64,000 bases of DNA from CAWAYR01 sp050250955. Its GTDB lineage: Bacteria > Acidobacteriota > Vicinamibacteria > Vicinamibacterales > UBA2999. The DNA lies in contig JBFWNR010000004.1 in the NCBI GenBank assembly GCA_050250955.1, positions 124,001 through 188,000 on the forward strand, in the 5' to 3' direction. Under the pieces are notes generated by a model. It worked only from the letters and a program-made list of their open reading frames with translations. It had not been told where the DNA came from and did not search any database. Every line of letters starts with the position of its first letter. The stretch's first letter is position 1. The position numbers were made by a program, and so were the translations under genes. Positions 1 to 8,489 of the stretch are shown here, piece by piece.

Positions 1-366
1 GCGCTCGACGACGAGTTCCCCCTGCGCCTGACCACCGGCCGCCGGCTCGAGGAGTACAACACCGGCGTGCAGAGCGGCGGCTACGCCTCGCCGGTACGCC
101 GCGGCGAGACCATCGACGTCTCGCCCGAGGACGCGGCGCGGCTGGGCGTGCGCGAAGGGCAGCCGGTCCGCGTGCGATCGCGGCGCGGCGCCGTCGTGGC
201 GCCGGTGCATATCGACCCGGCGCTGCGGCCCGGGCTCACCTTCATGACCCTGCACTTCCCGGACGAGGTGGCCACCAACCACCTGACCATCGACGCCGCC
301 GATCCCAAGTCGGGCACTGCCGAGTTCAAGGCGGCGGCGATCCGCCTGGAGCCGGTGGAGGCCTGA
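1..366 (+). CDS. Formate dehydrogenase / molybdopterin oxidoreductase alpha subunit, C-terminal fragment
   Basis: Frame 1 is open from the window edge to TGA at 364-366, so only the last 121 residues are seen. They form a molybdopterin-dinucleotide-binding domain: the opening TTGRRLEEYNTGVQSGG matches the guanine-dinucleotide-binding segment of FdhF/FdsA-type formate dehydrogenases, and the later LHFPDEVATNHLT segment is also family-typical. The next gene starts 5 nt downstream and encodes a diaphorase of the same complex, which supports an NAD-dependent formate dehydrogenase. The N-terminus, and so the presence of its own 4Fe-4S motif, lies outside the window. Confidence 0.88.
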   Translation, partial: ALDDEFPLRLTTGRRLEEYNTGVQSGGYASPVRRGETIDVSPEDAARLGVREGQPVRVRSRRGAVVAPVHIDPALRPGLTFMTLHFPDEVATNHLTIDAADPKSGTAEFKAAAIRLEPVEA

Positions 367-371
367 CGACG

Positions 372-2255
372 GTGGACATCCACGTCGCCGGCCCCGACGC
401 CAGCCAGGAAGAGCGCGCCGCCGTCGATGCGCTGCTCGGGCCGCCCGCGAGCGGGTGGGAGGGCGGCGGTCGTGACGCGGCCCGCGACGGTCGCAGCGCG
501 CGCGGCGGACGGGTCGCGGCGGTCGAGCGCCGCCACCTGCTCCTCCCGGCGTTCCACGCCGTCCAGGATCGCGTCGGCTGGGTGAGTCGCGGCGCCTTGA
601 ACTACATCTGCCAGCGCCTGATCGTGCCGCCCGCCGAAGCCTGGGGCGTGCTGACCTTCTACCACCTGTTCGCCACGGCGTCGCGGCCGGCCGTGGTCGC
701 GCACGTGTGCGACGACATCGCCTGCCGGGCGCTCGGCGCCGAGGCCGTCTGCGACGACGTGACGGCGACGCTTGGCGCCGCCGGTCGGCCGGCCGGTGCC
801 GGCGGCGGGAGCACGTGGCTGCGCAGCCCGTGCCTCGGCCAATGCGAGCGCGCGCCGGCGGCGCTGGTCATCCGCGCCGGAGAGCAGCCGACGCGGACGG
901 TGGTGGCCCCGGTACGCCGTGCCGCCGATGTCGTCGCTGCCTGTGGCGACGCCGAGCCGCGGCTCGACGCCCTCGCCGACCTGCGCCGCGCCGTGCCGCA
1001 GGCGGGCGAGCCGGCCCTCCGCCTGCTGCGGCGGGTCGGCGTCGTCGATCCCGCGAGCCTCGACGCCTACCGCGCCGCCGGCGGCTATCGCGCCCTGGCG
1101 CGGGCGTTGGTGCTCGGCCCGCAGGGCGTCGTCTCCGAAGTGACGGCGTCGCGGCTGATGGGCCGCGGCGGGGCCGCGTTCCCCACCGGGCGCAAGTGGG
1201 CGGCGGTGGCTGCCGAGCCGGCCCTGCCGCATTACGTGGTGTGCAACGCCGACGAGTCGGAGCCGGGCACGTTCAAGGACCGCCTGCTGATGTGCGGCGA
1301 CCCGTTCGCGATCGTCGAGGCGATGACGATCTGCGGCATCGCCACCCGCAGTACTCGCGGCTTCCTCTACGTCCGCGGCGAGTATCCCGACGCCGAAGCC
1401 AGAGTCGCCGGCGCCATCGCCCAGGCGCGCGCCGCCGGCCTGCTCGGAGGCGATGTCGCCGGATCCGGGCATGCCTTCGACATCGAGGTGCGGCGCGGCG
1501 CCGGTGCCTACATCTGCGGCGAGGAAACCGCGCTCTTCAACTCGCTCGAGGGCAGGCGCGGCGAGCCGCGGTCGAAGCCGCCGTTTCCAGCCCAGGTCGG
1601 CCTCTTCGGCCGGCCGACCGTGGTCAACAACGTCGAGACGCTGGCCAACGTCCTCGACATCCTCGTCGACGGCGGCGCGGCCTGGGCGGCCGGAGCCACC
1701 GGCACCTCCACCGGCACGCGGCTGTTCTGCCTGTCGGGCCACGTCGCCCGGCCCGGCCTCTACGAGCACCCCTTCGGCCGGACGCTCGGCGAGGTCCTCG
1801 CCGCGGCCGGCGGCGTGGCGGGCGGGCGGCCGCTGCAGGCGGTGCTGCTCGGCGGTGCCGCCGGGGTCTTCGTCGGTCCCGAGGCGCTCGACGTCCGGCT
1901 CACCTTCGAGGACGTCCGGGCTGCCGGCCTCACGCTCGGCTCGGGGGTGATCATGGCGTTCGACGACACGGTCGATCTGCCCGCGGTCCTCGGCCGGATC
2001 GCGACCTTCTTCGAAGACGAGAGCTGCGGTCAATGCGTGCCGTGCCGGGTCGGTACCGTCCGCCAGAGGGAGCTGCTCGAGGCGCTGCGAGCCGAGGGGC
2101 CCGGCGCCCGCGCCGGCGCCGAGCGGCTGCAGTTGCTGACCGAGCTCGGCCAGGCGATGCGCGACGCGTCGATCTGCGGCCTGGGGCAGACGGCGTCGTC
2201 GGCCATCGAGTCGGCGGTGCAGCGGCTGGGCGTGTTCCGCGGAGGGACGGCGTGA
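372..2255 (+). CDS. NuoE-NuoF fusion, diaphorase (NADH-binding) subunit of formate dehydrogenase
   Basis: GTG start; 627 aa. The N-terminal ~200 residues are a NuoE-like thioredoxin-fold 2Fe-2S domain, with cysteines in HVCDDIAC and CLGQC. The rest is NuoF-like: an FMN/NADH-binding motif GRGGAAFPTGRKW, NADESEPGTFKDR, then GAGAYICGEETAL, an SLBB region, and a C-terminal 4Fe-4S site ESCGQCVPCRVGT. Fused E-F subunits are known in NAD-dependent formate dehydrogenases and bidirectional hydrogenases, where they pass electrons between NAD and the iron-sulfur chain in the cytoplasm. Since the preceding gene is a molybdopterin subunit, formate dehydrogenase is the better reading. The stop overlaps the next start (GTGA), indicating translational coupling. 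Confidence 0.9.
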   Translation: MDIHVAGPDASQEERAAVDALLGPPASGWEGGGRDAARDGRSARGGRVAAVERRHLLLPAFHAVQDRVGWVSRGALNYICQRLIVPPAEAWGVLTFYHLFATASRPAVVAHVCDDIACRALGAEAVCDDVTATLGAAGRPAGAGGGSTWLRSPCLGQCERAPAALVIRAGEQPTRTVVAPVRRAADVVAACGDAEPRLDALADLRRAVPQAGEPALRLLRRVGVVDPASLDAYRAAGGYRALARALVLGPQGVVSEVTASRLMGRGGAAFPTGRKWAAVAAEPALPHYVVCNADESEPGTFKDRLLMCGDPFAIVEAMTICGIATRSTRGFLYVRGEYPDAEARVAGAIAQARAAGLLGGDVAGSGHAFDIEVRRGAGAYICGEETALFNSLEGRRGEPRSKPPFPAQVGLFGRPTVVNNVETLANVLDILVDGGAAWAAGATGTSTGTRLFCLSGHVARPGLYEHPFGRTLGEVLAAAGGVAGGRPLQAVLLGGAAGVFVGPEALDVRLTFEDVRAAGLTLGSGVIMAFDDTVDLPAVLGRIATFFEDESCGQCVPCRVGTVRQRELLEALRAEGPGARAGAERLQLLTELGQAMRDASICGLGQTASSAIESAVQRLGVFRGGTA

Positions 2256-3163
2256 AGGACGAGCAGGCGATCTGGTTCAATCCGCCGCCGCCACCGGCGG
2301 TGGTGCCGGCGGCGCCGGTGCGGCCGGCGCCGGCCGCCGTGTCGCTGACCGTGGACGGCCAGCCGGTCAGCGTGCCGGAGGGCAGCACCCTGCTCGACGC
2401 CTGCCGGGCCGTCGGCGTCGAGGTGCCGACGCTGTGTTACCTCGAGACGCTGACGCCGGTGAACGTGTGCCGGGTCTGCGTCGTCGAGGTCGAGGGCCAG
2501 CGGGTGCTCGCGCCGGCCTGTTCGCGGGCCGCCGAAGCCGGCATGGCCGTGCGGACCGATTCCGAGCGGGTGCGGCTGTCGCGCAAGGTGGTCCTGGAAC
2601 TGCTCGCCTCCTCGGTGGACCTGTCCACCGCGGATACCCTGACGCCGCTGCTCGACGAGTACGGCGCGGCACCGCAGCGCTTCGGCGCCGGCGCGGCGAC
2701 GGTGGCGCAGCCGGTGAAGGACGACAACGACCTCTACGTCCGCGACTACGGCAAGTGCGTGCTCTGCTACAAGTGCGTCGAGGCGTGCGGCACCGACGCG
2801 CAGTTCACCTTCGCCATCGCGGTGGCCGGCCGCGGCTTCCACGCCCGCATCTCGACCGAGCACGACGTGGTGCTGCCCGAGTCGGCGTGCGTCTACTGCG
2901 GCAACTGCATCGCCGTGTGCCCGACCGGGGCGCTCATGGCCAAGCCCGAGTTCGAGCTGCGTCGTGGCGGCGACTGGGCCCCGGAGCGCCAGACCGTCAC
3001 CGACACCATCTGCCCGTACTGCGGCGTCGGCTGTACGCTGACCACGCACGTGCAGGATGGCCGGATCGTCAAGGTGACTTCGCCCTTCGACAACGAGACC
3101 ACTCGCGGCAACCTGTGCGTCAAGGGGCGGTTCGGGTTCGAGTACGCGAACGACAAGGATTAG
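2252..3163 (+). CDS. HoxU/FdsA N-terminal-like iron-sulfur protein truncated after the Mo-enzyme 4Fe-4S motif
   Basis: 303 aa, GTG start overlapping the previous TGA. After a proline-rich leader come a 2Fe-2S ferredoxin domain (CRAVGVEVPTLCY, NVCRVC, APAC; about residues 30-110), a two-cluster 4Fe-4S region (CVLCYKCVEAC and CVYCGNCIAVCP; about 165-235) and, unexpectedly, the start of a molybdoenzyme catalytic domain: CPYCGVGC followed by NLCVKGRFGFEY. The frame ends in TAG a few residues later, where FdsA-type subunits continue for some 600 residues. It therefore equals the first third of an FdsA-like alpha subunit. It probably wires the Mo subunit encoded upstream to the NuoEF diaphorase. 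Whether the extra 4Fe-4S motif is a split, a permuted or a duplicated piece cannot be decided without the upstream gene. Confidence 0.85.
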   Translation: MKDEQAIWFNPPPPPAVVPAAPVRPAPAAVSLTVDGQPVSVPEGSTLLDACRAVGVEVPTLCYLETLTPVNVCRVCVVEVEGQRVLAPACSRAAEAGMAVRTDSERVRLSRKVVLELLASSVDLSTADTLTPLLDEYGAAPQRFGAGAATVAQPVKDDNDLYVRDYGKCVLCYKCVEACGTDAQFTFAIAVAGRGFHARISTEHDVVLPESACVYCGNCIAVCPTGALMAKPEFELRRGGDWAPERQTVTDTICPYCGVGCTLTTHVQDGRIVKVTSPFDNETTRGNLCVKGRFGFEYANDKD

Positions 3164-3221
3164 CGGCTAGCGGCTAGCGGCTAGCGGCTGGTGACTCACG
3201 CTGTCACACTGTCACGCTGAC
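3161..3221 (+). repeat. Composite tandem repeat: four TAGCGGC heptamers then three TCACRCTG octamers
   Basis: Four perfect copies of TAGCGGC occupy 3161-3188; the first TAG is the stop codon of the iron-sulfur gene. Three octamers follow back to back at 3196-3203, 3204-3211 and 3212-3219 (TCACGCTG, TCACACTG, TCACGCTG), ending 2 nt before the ATG at 3222. Because the heptamer period is 7 and GCTAGC is palindromic, stop codons occur in all six frames. The same composite is found at 31411-31486. Confidence 0.85.
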
Positions 3222-5150
3222 ATGAGACGCTACGCGCTCGTCCTCCTTCCGCTGTCGATTGCCGTCACGCTCGGGGCGCAGGGGCCCGCCAGCCCGCCGG
3301 CGCCGGTGGGGGAGTGGCGGGCCTACCACGGCGACAACCGCAGCCTCCGCTACTCACCGCTCGACCAGATCACCCGCGAGAACGTCGGCGGTCTGCGCGT
3401 GGCCTGGGAGCGCGACCTGGGGCCGATCGGCCCCAAGCCCGAGTTCAAGAACGAGGCGGCGCCGCTCTACGTGGACGGCACGCTGTACATGACCGCCGGC
3501 ATGAATCGCGACGTGATCGCGCTCGACCCGGCGACCGGCGCCGTCAGGTGGCAGTGGACGCTCGACGAGGGGGAGCGCACCGCCAGGGCGCCGCGCCGCA
3601 ACTCCGGCCGCGGTGTCAGCTACTGGACCGACGGCACCGAGGCTCGCATCATCGTCGTGACGCCGGGCTTCCGGCTGGTCTCGCTCGATGCCCGCAGCGG
3701 CCGGCCCGTGCCGTCGTTCGGCAGCGACGGCATGGTCGACTTGAAGCGCGATCTCGGCCGCGGCGACTTCGACCCGCTGGCGCCGATCGGCAGCAGCTCG
3801 CCGGTGGTGGTGTCCAACGGCGTCATCGTCGTCGGCCCGGCGCTCGAGCTCGGCTTCCGGCCCAAGACGATGGCCAACGTGCCGGGCTACGTCCGCGGCT
3901 TCGACGTCCGCACCGGCAGGGAGCTGTGGCGCTTCAACACCATCCCGCAGGCCGGCGAGCCCTACACGGAGACCTGGGAGCGCGAGGCCTGGAAGTACAC
4001 CGGCAACGCCGGCGTATGGGCGCCGTTCTCGGCCGACGATGCCCTCGGCTACGTCTACCTGCCGGTCGAGGCGCCGACCGGTGATCTCTACGGCGGGCAT
4101 CGACTGGGAGACAACGTCTACTCGTCGAGCCTGGTGTGCCTCGACATCCGGACCGGCAGGCGGATCTGGCATTTCCAGCAGATCCACCACGACATCTGGG
4201 ACTACGACAACACCACGGCGCCGATGCTCATCGACGTGCGCCGGGGCGACCGCACCGTGCCGGCGGTGGCGCTGATGACCAAGCAGGCGTTCACCTACGT
4301 GTTCGACCGGGTGGACGGCACGCCGCTGTGGCCGATCGTCGAGCGCCCGGTGCCGGCCAGCGACGTGCCCGGCGAACGGGCGGCGGCCACCCAGCCGTTC
4401 CCGTCCAAGCCGCCGGCCTTCGATCGCCAGGGCTTCACGGTCGACGACCTGATGGACTTCACGCCCGATCTGCGCGCCCGGGCCGTCGAGGCGGTGAAGG
4501 GCTACCGGCTCGGCGCGATGTACCAGCCGCCGTCGCTGGCGGCGGCGCCCGACGGCACCAAGGGCACGATCCTGCTGCCCGGCGTCCAGGGCGGCGCGCA
4601 GTGGGAGCACGGCGCCGCCGATCCCGGGTCGGGAGTCATCTACGTCAGCTCGGCGACCCAGCCGTCGCTGGTCGCGCTCGAGAAGAGCGGCGAATCCGAC
4701 ATGGACTGGGTGGCCGTCCAGGGACGCGGCGTCCCGACCGTGGACGGCCTGCCGATCGTCAAGCCGCCCTACGGGCGGGTGACCGCCATCGACCTGACGA
4801 CCGGCGAGATTGCCTGGCAGGTCGCCAACGGCGACACCCCGCCGGCGATTCGCGACCACCCGCTGCTGAAGGGCGTCACGCTGCCGCGCACGGGCAGCCG
4901 CTCGCGCGCCGGGCTGCTGGCCACCGCGACGCTGCTCTTCGCCGGCGAGGGCTGGGGCGGCCAGGCGATGTTCCGGGCCCTCGACAAGCGGACCGGCGCC
5001 ACCGTGTGGGAGACGGCGATTCCCGCGGTGCAGACCGGGCCGCCGGTGACCTACCAGCACCAGGGCCGGCAGTACATCGCGATGACGGTCGGCGACCAGG
5101 AGCGGGGCATTCCGGCGCGGATCGTCGCCCTGGCGCTGGCGGCGCGCTGA
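3222..5150 (+). CDS. Exported PQQ-dependent (quinoprotein) dehydrogenase
   Basis: 642 aa with a signal peptide (MRRYALVLLPLSIAVTLGAQG). The mature part is an eight-bladed propeller quinoprotein: WRAYHGDNRSLRYSPLDQIT near the start, the blade motifs ALDPATGAVRW and LDIRTGRRIW, and a metal/PQQ-site region HHDIWDYDNTTAPML. These are hallmarks of membrane-associated glucose/alcohol-type PQQ dehydrogenases that oxidise a sugar or alcohol in the periplasm and pass electrons to quinone or cytochrome. No N-terminal five-helix anchor (as in E. coli Gcd) and no C-terminal cytochrome c domain are present, so it should be a soluble periplasmic enzyme. The substrate cannot be deduced. No PQQ biosynthesis genes occur in the window. 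Confidence 0.9.
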   Translation: MRRYALVLLPLSIAVTLGAQGPASPPAPVGEWRAYHGDNRSLRYSPLDQITRENVGGLRVAWERDLGPIGPKPEFKNEAAPLYVDGTLYMTAGMNRDVIALDPATGAVRWQWTLDEGERTARAPRRNSGRGVSYWTDGTEARIIVVTPGFRLVSLDARSGRPVPSFGSDGMVDLKRDLGRGDFDPLAPIGSSSPVVVSNGVIVVGPALELGFRPKTMANVPGYVRGFDVRTGRELWRFNTIPQAGEPYTETWEREAWKYTGNAGVWAPFSADDALGYVYLPVEAPTGDLYGGHRLGDNVYSSSLVCLDIRTGRRIWHFQQIHHDIWDYDNTTAPMLIDVRRGDRTVPAVALMTKQAFTYVFDRVDGTPLWPIVERPVPASDVPGERAAATQPFPSKPPAFDRQGFTVDDLMDFTPDLRARAVEAVKGYRLGAMYQPPSLAAAPDGTKGTILLPGVQGGAQWEHGAADPGSGVIYVSSATQPSLVALEKSGESDMDWVAVQGRGVPTVDGLPIVKPPYGRVTAIDLTTGEIAWQVANGDTPPAIRDHPLLKGVTLPRTGSRSRAGLLATATLLFAGEGWGGQAMFRALDKRTGATVWETAIPAVQTGPPVTYQHQGRQYIAMTVGDQERGIPARIVALALAAR

Positions 5151-5179
5151 GGTGGCCGGCACGGACCGGACCGCCAACG

Positions 5180-5200
5180 TATACTCAGCCGCGACGGAGG
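5180..5200 (+). promoter_or_regulatory. Probable -10 box and Shine-Dalgarno for the Tat-Rossmann gene
   Basis: TATACT at 5180-5185 matches the sigma-70 -10 box at five of six positions in an otherwise GC-rich gap. No convincing -35 is seen 17 nt upstream. GGAGG at 5196-5200 sits 4 nt before the ATG at 5205 and fixes that start. Confidence 0.45.
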
Positions 5201-5204
5201 CGGC

Positions 5205-5948
5205 ATGACCACACGCGCACGACGGATCCTTTCGCGGCGGGCGTTCCTGACCGCCGGCGGCGTGCTGGCGGTGCACGCCGGCGTGACGGCGCGGGTGACG
5301 GCGCAGGCGCGCACCGCCAAGCCGCTGAAGATCGGCATCATCGGGTCCGGACGCCAGGGCGGGGCGATCGGCCTGCTGTGGGCCAAGGTCGGGCACCAGA
5401 TCGTCTTCTCGTCGCGCAACCCCGAGTCGCTGGCGCCGCTGGTCGAGCAGGCCGGTCCCTCGACCCTCGCCGGCACGCCGGCACAGGCCGCGGCGTTCGG
5501 CGACGTCGTGCTCATCGCCGTGCCCTACGGCGCCCTGCCGCAGGTGGGCCGCGACTACGCGCATCTCCTCAAGGGGAAGATCGTCATCGACGTCGGCAAC
5601 CCGCGGGTCGATCGCGACGGCGAGGTCGGCAAGGACGCGCTGGCGCGCGGCACCGGCGTGGCCTCCAAGGAGCACCTGCCCGGCGTGCGTCTGGTGCGGG
5701 CGCTGAACGCGCTCAGCTACACCCAGGTGACCAAGGAGGCGCATCGCGCCGGCGAGAAGCTGGGCATTCCGATTGCCTCGGACGACCAGGAAGCCATCGC
5801 CGTCACCGTCCAGCTGGTCGAAGAGGCCGGTTTCGAGCCGGTGGTGGTCGGCGGTCTGGCCCGAGCTCGCGAGTTCGACGCCGGCACGCCGGTGTACGTG
5901 AAGGGGATGACCGCGGCCCAGCTCAAGGCGGCGCTGAAGCTGCCCTGA
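5205..5948 (+). CDS. Tat-exported NAD(P)-binding Rossmann protein, F420-dependent NADP reductase-like
   Basis: 247 aa. The N-terminus has a twin-arginine signal (SRRAFLTAGGVLAVHAG) ending around AQA. The mature domain opens with a dinucleotide-binding fold, KIGIIGSGRQGGAIGLLWAKVGHQIVFSSRNP, and continues with VLIAVPYGALPQV and VIDVGNPR, the arrangement of the NADPH:F420 oxidoreductase (Fno) and ketol-acid-like NADP-binding families. The GSGRQGG glycine motif and the SSRNP segment, which contacts the NADP phosphate in Fno, are both present. Export by Tat would allow a folded, cofactor-loaded protein to reach the periplasm. The actual substrate is unknown. It has its own promoter-like -10 and lies 54 nt after the PQQ dehydrogenase. 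Confidence 0.78.
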   Translation: MTTRARRILSRRAFLTAGGVLAVHAGVTARVTAQARTAKPLKIGIIGSGRQGGAIGLLWAKVGHQIVFSSRNPESLAPLVEQAGPSTLAGTPAQAAAFGDVVLIAVPYGALPQVGRDYAHLLKGKIVIDVGNPRVDRDGEVGKDALARGTGVASKEHLPGVRLVRALNALSYTQVTKEAHRAGEKLGIPIASDDQEAIAVTVQLVEEAGFEPVVVGGLARAREFDAGTPVYVKGMTAAQLKAALKLP

Positions 5949-5989
5949 TCGCGGTCGGTCGAGCGGGCGAGACCCGCGGGAGGAGCCCG

Positions 5990-6724
5990 GTGGGCGTGGG
6001 CGCGTGGTTGCGGGCGTGCGGCGTGGCGCTGGCGTTGTCGCCGGGCTGCCGGTTCGCCGACAGCGGCGACGCCCAGCCCGCCGCGACCGGCCGGGACGCC
6101 GAGGCGGCGCGCATGGTCGACGGCCAGCTGCGCGCCAACGGCATCGTCGATCCGCGGGTGCTCGAGGCGATGCGCCGCGTGCCGCGTCACCGCTTCGTGC
6201 CCGACGACCAGCAGGCGGCGGCCTACGACGACCGGCCGCTGCCGATCGGCTTCGGCCAGACCATCTCGCAGCCCTACATCGTCGCGTTCATGACCGAGGC
6301 GCTGGCGCTGGCGCCGGACGACGTCGTGCTGGAAATCGGCACCGGGTCGGGCTACCAGGCCGCCGTGCTGGGCGAACTGGCCCGCGAGGTGTACACGATC
6401 GAGCTGCTGCCCGACCTGGCCGAGCGGGCACGGGCGACGCTCGCGGCGCTGGGCTACCGGCACGTCCACGTGCGCGCCGGTGACGGCTACCTGGGCTGGC
6501 CGGAGCAGGCGCCGTTCGAGAAGATCATCGTCACCGCGGCGCCCGAGACGGTGCCGCCGGCGCTCGTCGATCAGCTCGCCGTTGGCGGCACCATGGTGGT
6601 GCCGGTCGGACCGCGCGACGGCATCCAGGAGCTGCAGGTCCTGCGCAAGACCGAGCGTGGGCTGGTCACCGAGCGGACCCTGCCGGTGCGGTTCGTGCCG
6701 ATGGTGAAGAAGCCGCCGGCGTGA
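5990..6724 (+). CDS. pcm: Protein-L-isoaspartate O-methyltransferase with an N-terminal export-like segment
   Basis: 244 aa from GTG 5990, chosen because GGGAGGAG lies 5 nt upstream; an in-frame GTG at 5996 is an alternative. The core is a typical PIMT: MVDGQLRANGIVDPRVLEAMRRVPRHRFVP, GQTISQPYIVAFMTE, and the AdoMet site VLEIGTGSGYQAAVL followed by VYTIELLP. The enzyme methylates isoaspartyl residues to start repair of aged proteins. The first ~25 residues form a hydrophobic stretch ending in SPGC, resembling a signal peptide or a weak lipobox, unlike the cytosolic E. coli enzyme. AdoMet is not known to be available in the periplasm, so either the segment is not cleaved or the domain faces the cytoplasm. 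It follows a Tat-exported gene and converges with ggt. Confidence 0.87.
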   Translation: MGVGAWLRACGVALALSPGCRFADSGDAQPAATGRDAEAARMVDGQLRANGIVDPRVLEAMRRVPRHRFVPDDQQAAAYDDRPLPIGFGQTISQPYIVAFMTEALALAPDDVVLEIGTGSGYQAAVLGELAREVYTIELLPDLAERARATLAALGYRHVHVRAGDGYLGWPEQAPFEKIIVTAAPETVPPALVDQLAVGGTMVVPVGPRDGIQELQVLRKTERGLVTERTLPVRFVPMVKKPPA

Positions 6725-6754
6725 CCTCTCCGCCCGGCGCGCATGCCGCCGCGG

Positions 6755-8479
6755 CTACTTGCCCGCGGCGCCGCCGTCCGGCGCCCGCCGGTCGAGGCCA
6801 CCCTCGAGCACGCCGTCGCTGCCGACGACGATGACCTCCGCGACGCCCTGGTTACCTCCCTCGTTCATGGTGTGGCCCATCGCCTTGAGCCTGGCGATGG
6901 TGTCGGCCGAGAACAGGTTGCGCTCGTAGGTGATCCGGTCGGGCAGCCACTGGTGGTGCATGCGGCCGGCGTCCACGGCTTCCTGCGCGTTCAGGCCGAA
7001 GTCGACGACGTTCAGGATGGTCATCAGCACGGTGTTGATGATGGTGCGCCCGCCCGGCGAGCCCGTGACCATGAACAGCTGGCCGTCCTTGGCCAGGATC
7101 GTCGGCGACATGCTCGACAGCATGCGCTTGCCGGGCAGGGCCAGGTTGGGCTTGGTGCCGATGTTGCCGCGCTCGTCGGTCATTTCGGGCGCCGCGTTGA
7201 AGTCGCCCATCTCGTTGTTGAGCAGGAAGCCGGCGCCGGGCACGACGATGCGCGAGCCGTAGCCGTACTCGAGCGTGTAGGTCATCGACACGGCGTTGCG
7301 CTTCTCGTCCACTACCGACAGGTGCGTCGTCTCCTGCGACTCGGTCGGCCACGAGAACGACGACGGCGACGACACCGAGGCCTTGTTCGGGTTGATGGTC
7401 TTGCGGACCTGCGCCGCGTAGTCCTTCGAGATGAGCTGGGCGACCGGGATCGCGGTGTTGAAGTCGGGGTCGCCGAGGTGCTGGGCGCGGTCGGCGAAGG
7501 CGCGGCGCATCGACTCGGCGACCAGGTGCAGGTTCTGCGCGGCGCCGAAGCCGTTGGCCTTGAGGTCGAAGCCCTCGAGCAGGTTCAGCATGTGGATGAC
7601 GGCGATGCCACCCGAACTCGGCGGCGGCATGCCGATGACCTCGTAGCCGCGGTAGGTGCCCGTGACCGGGGCCCGCTCCTTGGCCCGGTAGTTCTTGAGG
7701 TCCTCGCGGGTGATGAGGCCGTTGTTGGCCTTCATCTCCTTCTCGATGAGCTCGGCGGTCTCACCCTCGTAGAAGCCGGCCGGGCCGCGCTCGGCGATGC
7801 GGTCGAGCGTCCTGGCCAGGTCGGGCTGCTTCAGGATCTCGCCGGCCTGGTACGGGGTGCCGTTCTTGGAGAACTGGGCCAGCGACGCCGGGTACTTCTT
7901 GAAGTCGTCGGGCTCGACCAGCATCCGGGCCAGCGACCGGGCCAGCCCGTCGCTCACCTCGAAGCCGTCTCTGGCCAGCGCCACCGCCGGGCTCACCAGA
8001 TCCTTCCACGGCTTGCTGCCGTGCTTCTGCCAGGCCAGGTGCAGTCCGGCCACCGTGCCAGGGACGCCCACCGAGCGGTGGCTGTTGTGGTGGATGTTGA
8101 AGTCGTACTTGCCGTCCTTCATCCACATCGTCGGGCTCGCCCCGGCCGGCGCCATCTCCCGGAAGTCGAAGGTGGTGGCGGTGCCGTCGGCGGCCCGGTA
8201 GACGATGAAGCCGCCGCCGCCGATGTTGCCGGCGGTGGGGTGGGTGACCGCCAGCGCGAACGCGGTGGCGATGGCGCCGTCGATGGCGTTGCCGCCCTCG
8301 CGCATCACCTTCCAGCCCACCTCCGAGGCGATGTCGCTCTGCGACACGACCATGCCCCTGCGGGCGCGGGCCGGGGTGTTGCCGGCTTGGACGACGGTGA
8401 GGGCGAGCGTGGCGACGGCCAGCGCGACGACGGGCGCGACGAAACGGCGGCGGTAATGCATCACATGCCTCCCAGGCAT
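6755..8479 (-). CDS. ggt: Gamma-glutamyltransferase, periplasmic
   Basis: 574 aa with an N-terminal hydrophobic export signal (RFVAPVVALAVATLALTVVQA). An internal ATG at 8461 gives a more usual signal-peptide length. The large-subunit signature DGAIATAFALAVTHPTAGNIGGG is present. The autoprocessing threonine is the first T of TTHLSVVD near residue 384; cleavage before it makes the small subunit, which continues with NAVSMTYTLEYGYGS and PGAGFLLNNEMGDF. The enzyme cleaves or transfers the gamma-glutamyl group of glutathione and related peptides in the periplasm. It is convergent with the methyltransferase gene 30 nt away, and both ends look intact. Confidence 0.93.
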   Translation of the reverse strand: MPGRHVMHYRRRFVAPVVALAVATLALTVVQAGNTPARARRGMVVSQSDIASEVGWKVMREGGNAIDGAIATAFALAVTHPTAGNIGGGGFIVYRAADGTATTFDFREMAPAGASPTMWMKDGKYDFNIHHNSHRSVGVPGTVAGLHLAWQKHGSKPWKDLVSPAVALARDGFEVSDGLARSLARMLVEPDDFKKYPASLAQFSKNGTPYQAGEILKQPDLARTLDRIAERGPAGFYEGETAELIEKEMKANNGLITREDLKNYRAKERAPVTGTYRGYEVIGMPPPSSGGIAVIHMLNLLEGFDLKANGFGAAQNLHLVAESMRRAFADRAQHLGDPDFNTAIPVAQLISKDYAAQVRKTINPNKASVSSPSSFSWPTESQETTHLSVVDEKRNAVSMTYTLEYGYGSRIVVPGAGFLLNNEMGDFNAAPEMTDERGNIGTKPNLALPGKRMLSSMSPTILAKDGQLFMVTGSPGGRTIINTVLMTILNVVDFGLNAQEAVDAGRMHHQWLPDRITYERNLFSADTIARLKAMGHTMNEGGNQGVAEVIVVGSDGVLEGGLDRRAPDGGAAGK

Positions 8480-8489
8480 GAGCAGGATT

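Noticed and set aside
81..2033. 650-codon minus-strand frame opposite the NuoEF fusion
   Set aside because: Low-complexity Arg/Gly/Asp product with no recognisable fold; the plus strand has full NuoE/NuoF motifs.
3161..3181. Stop-codon readthrough extending the truncated FdsA-like protein
   Set aside because: In frame after the TAG only RLAASG is encoded before a second TAG; no catalytic domain follows.
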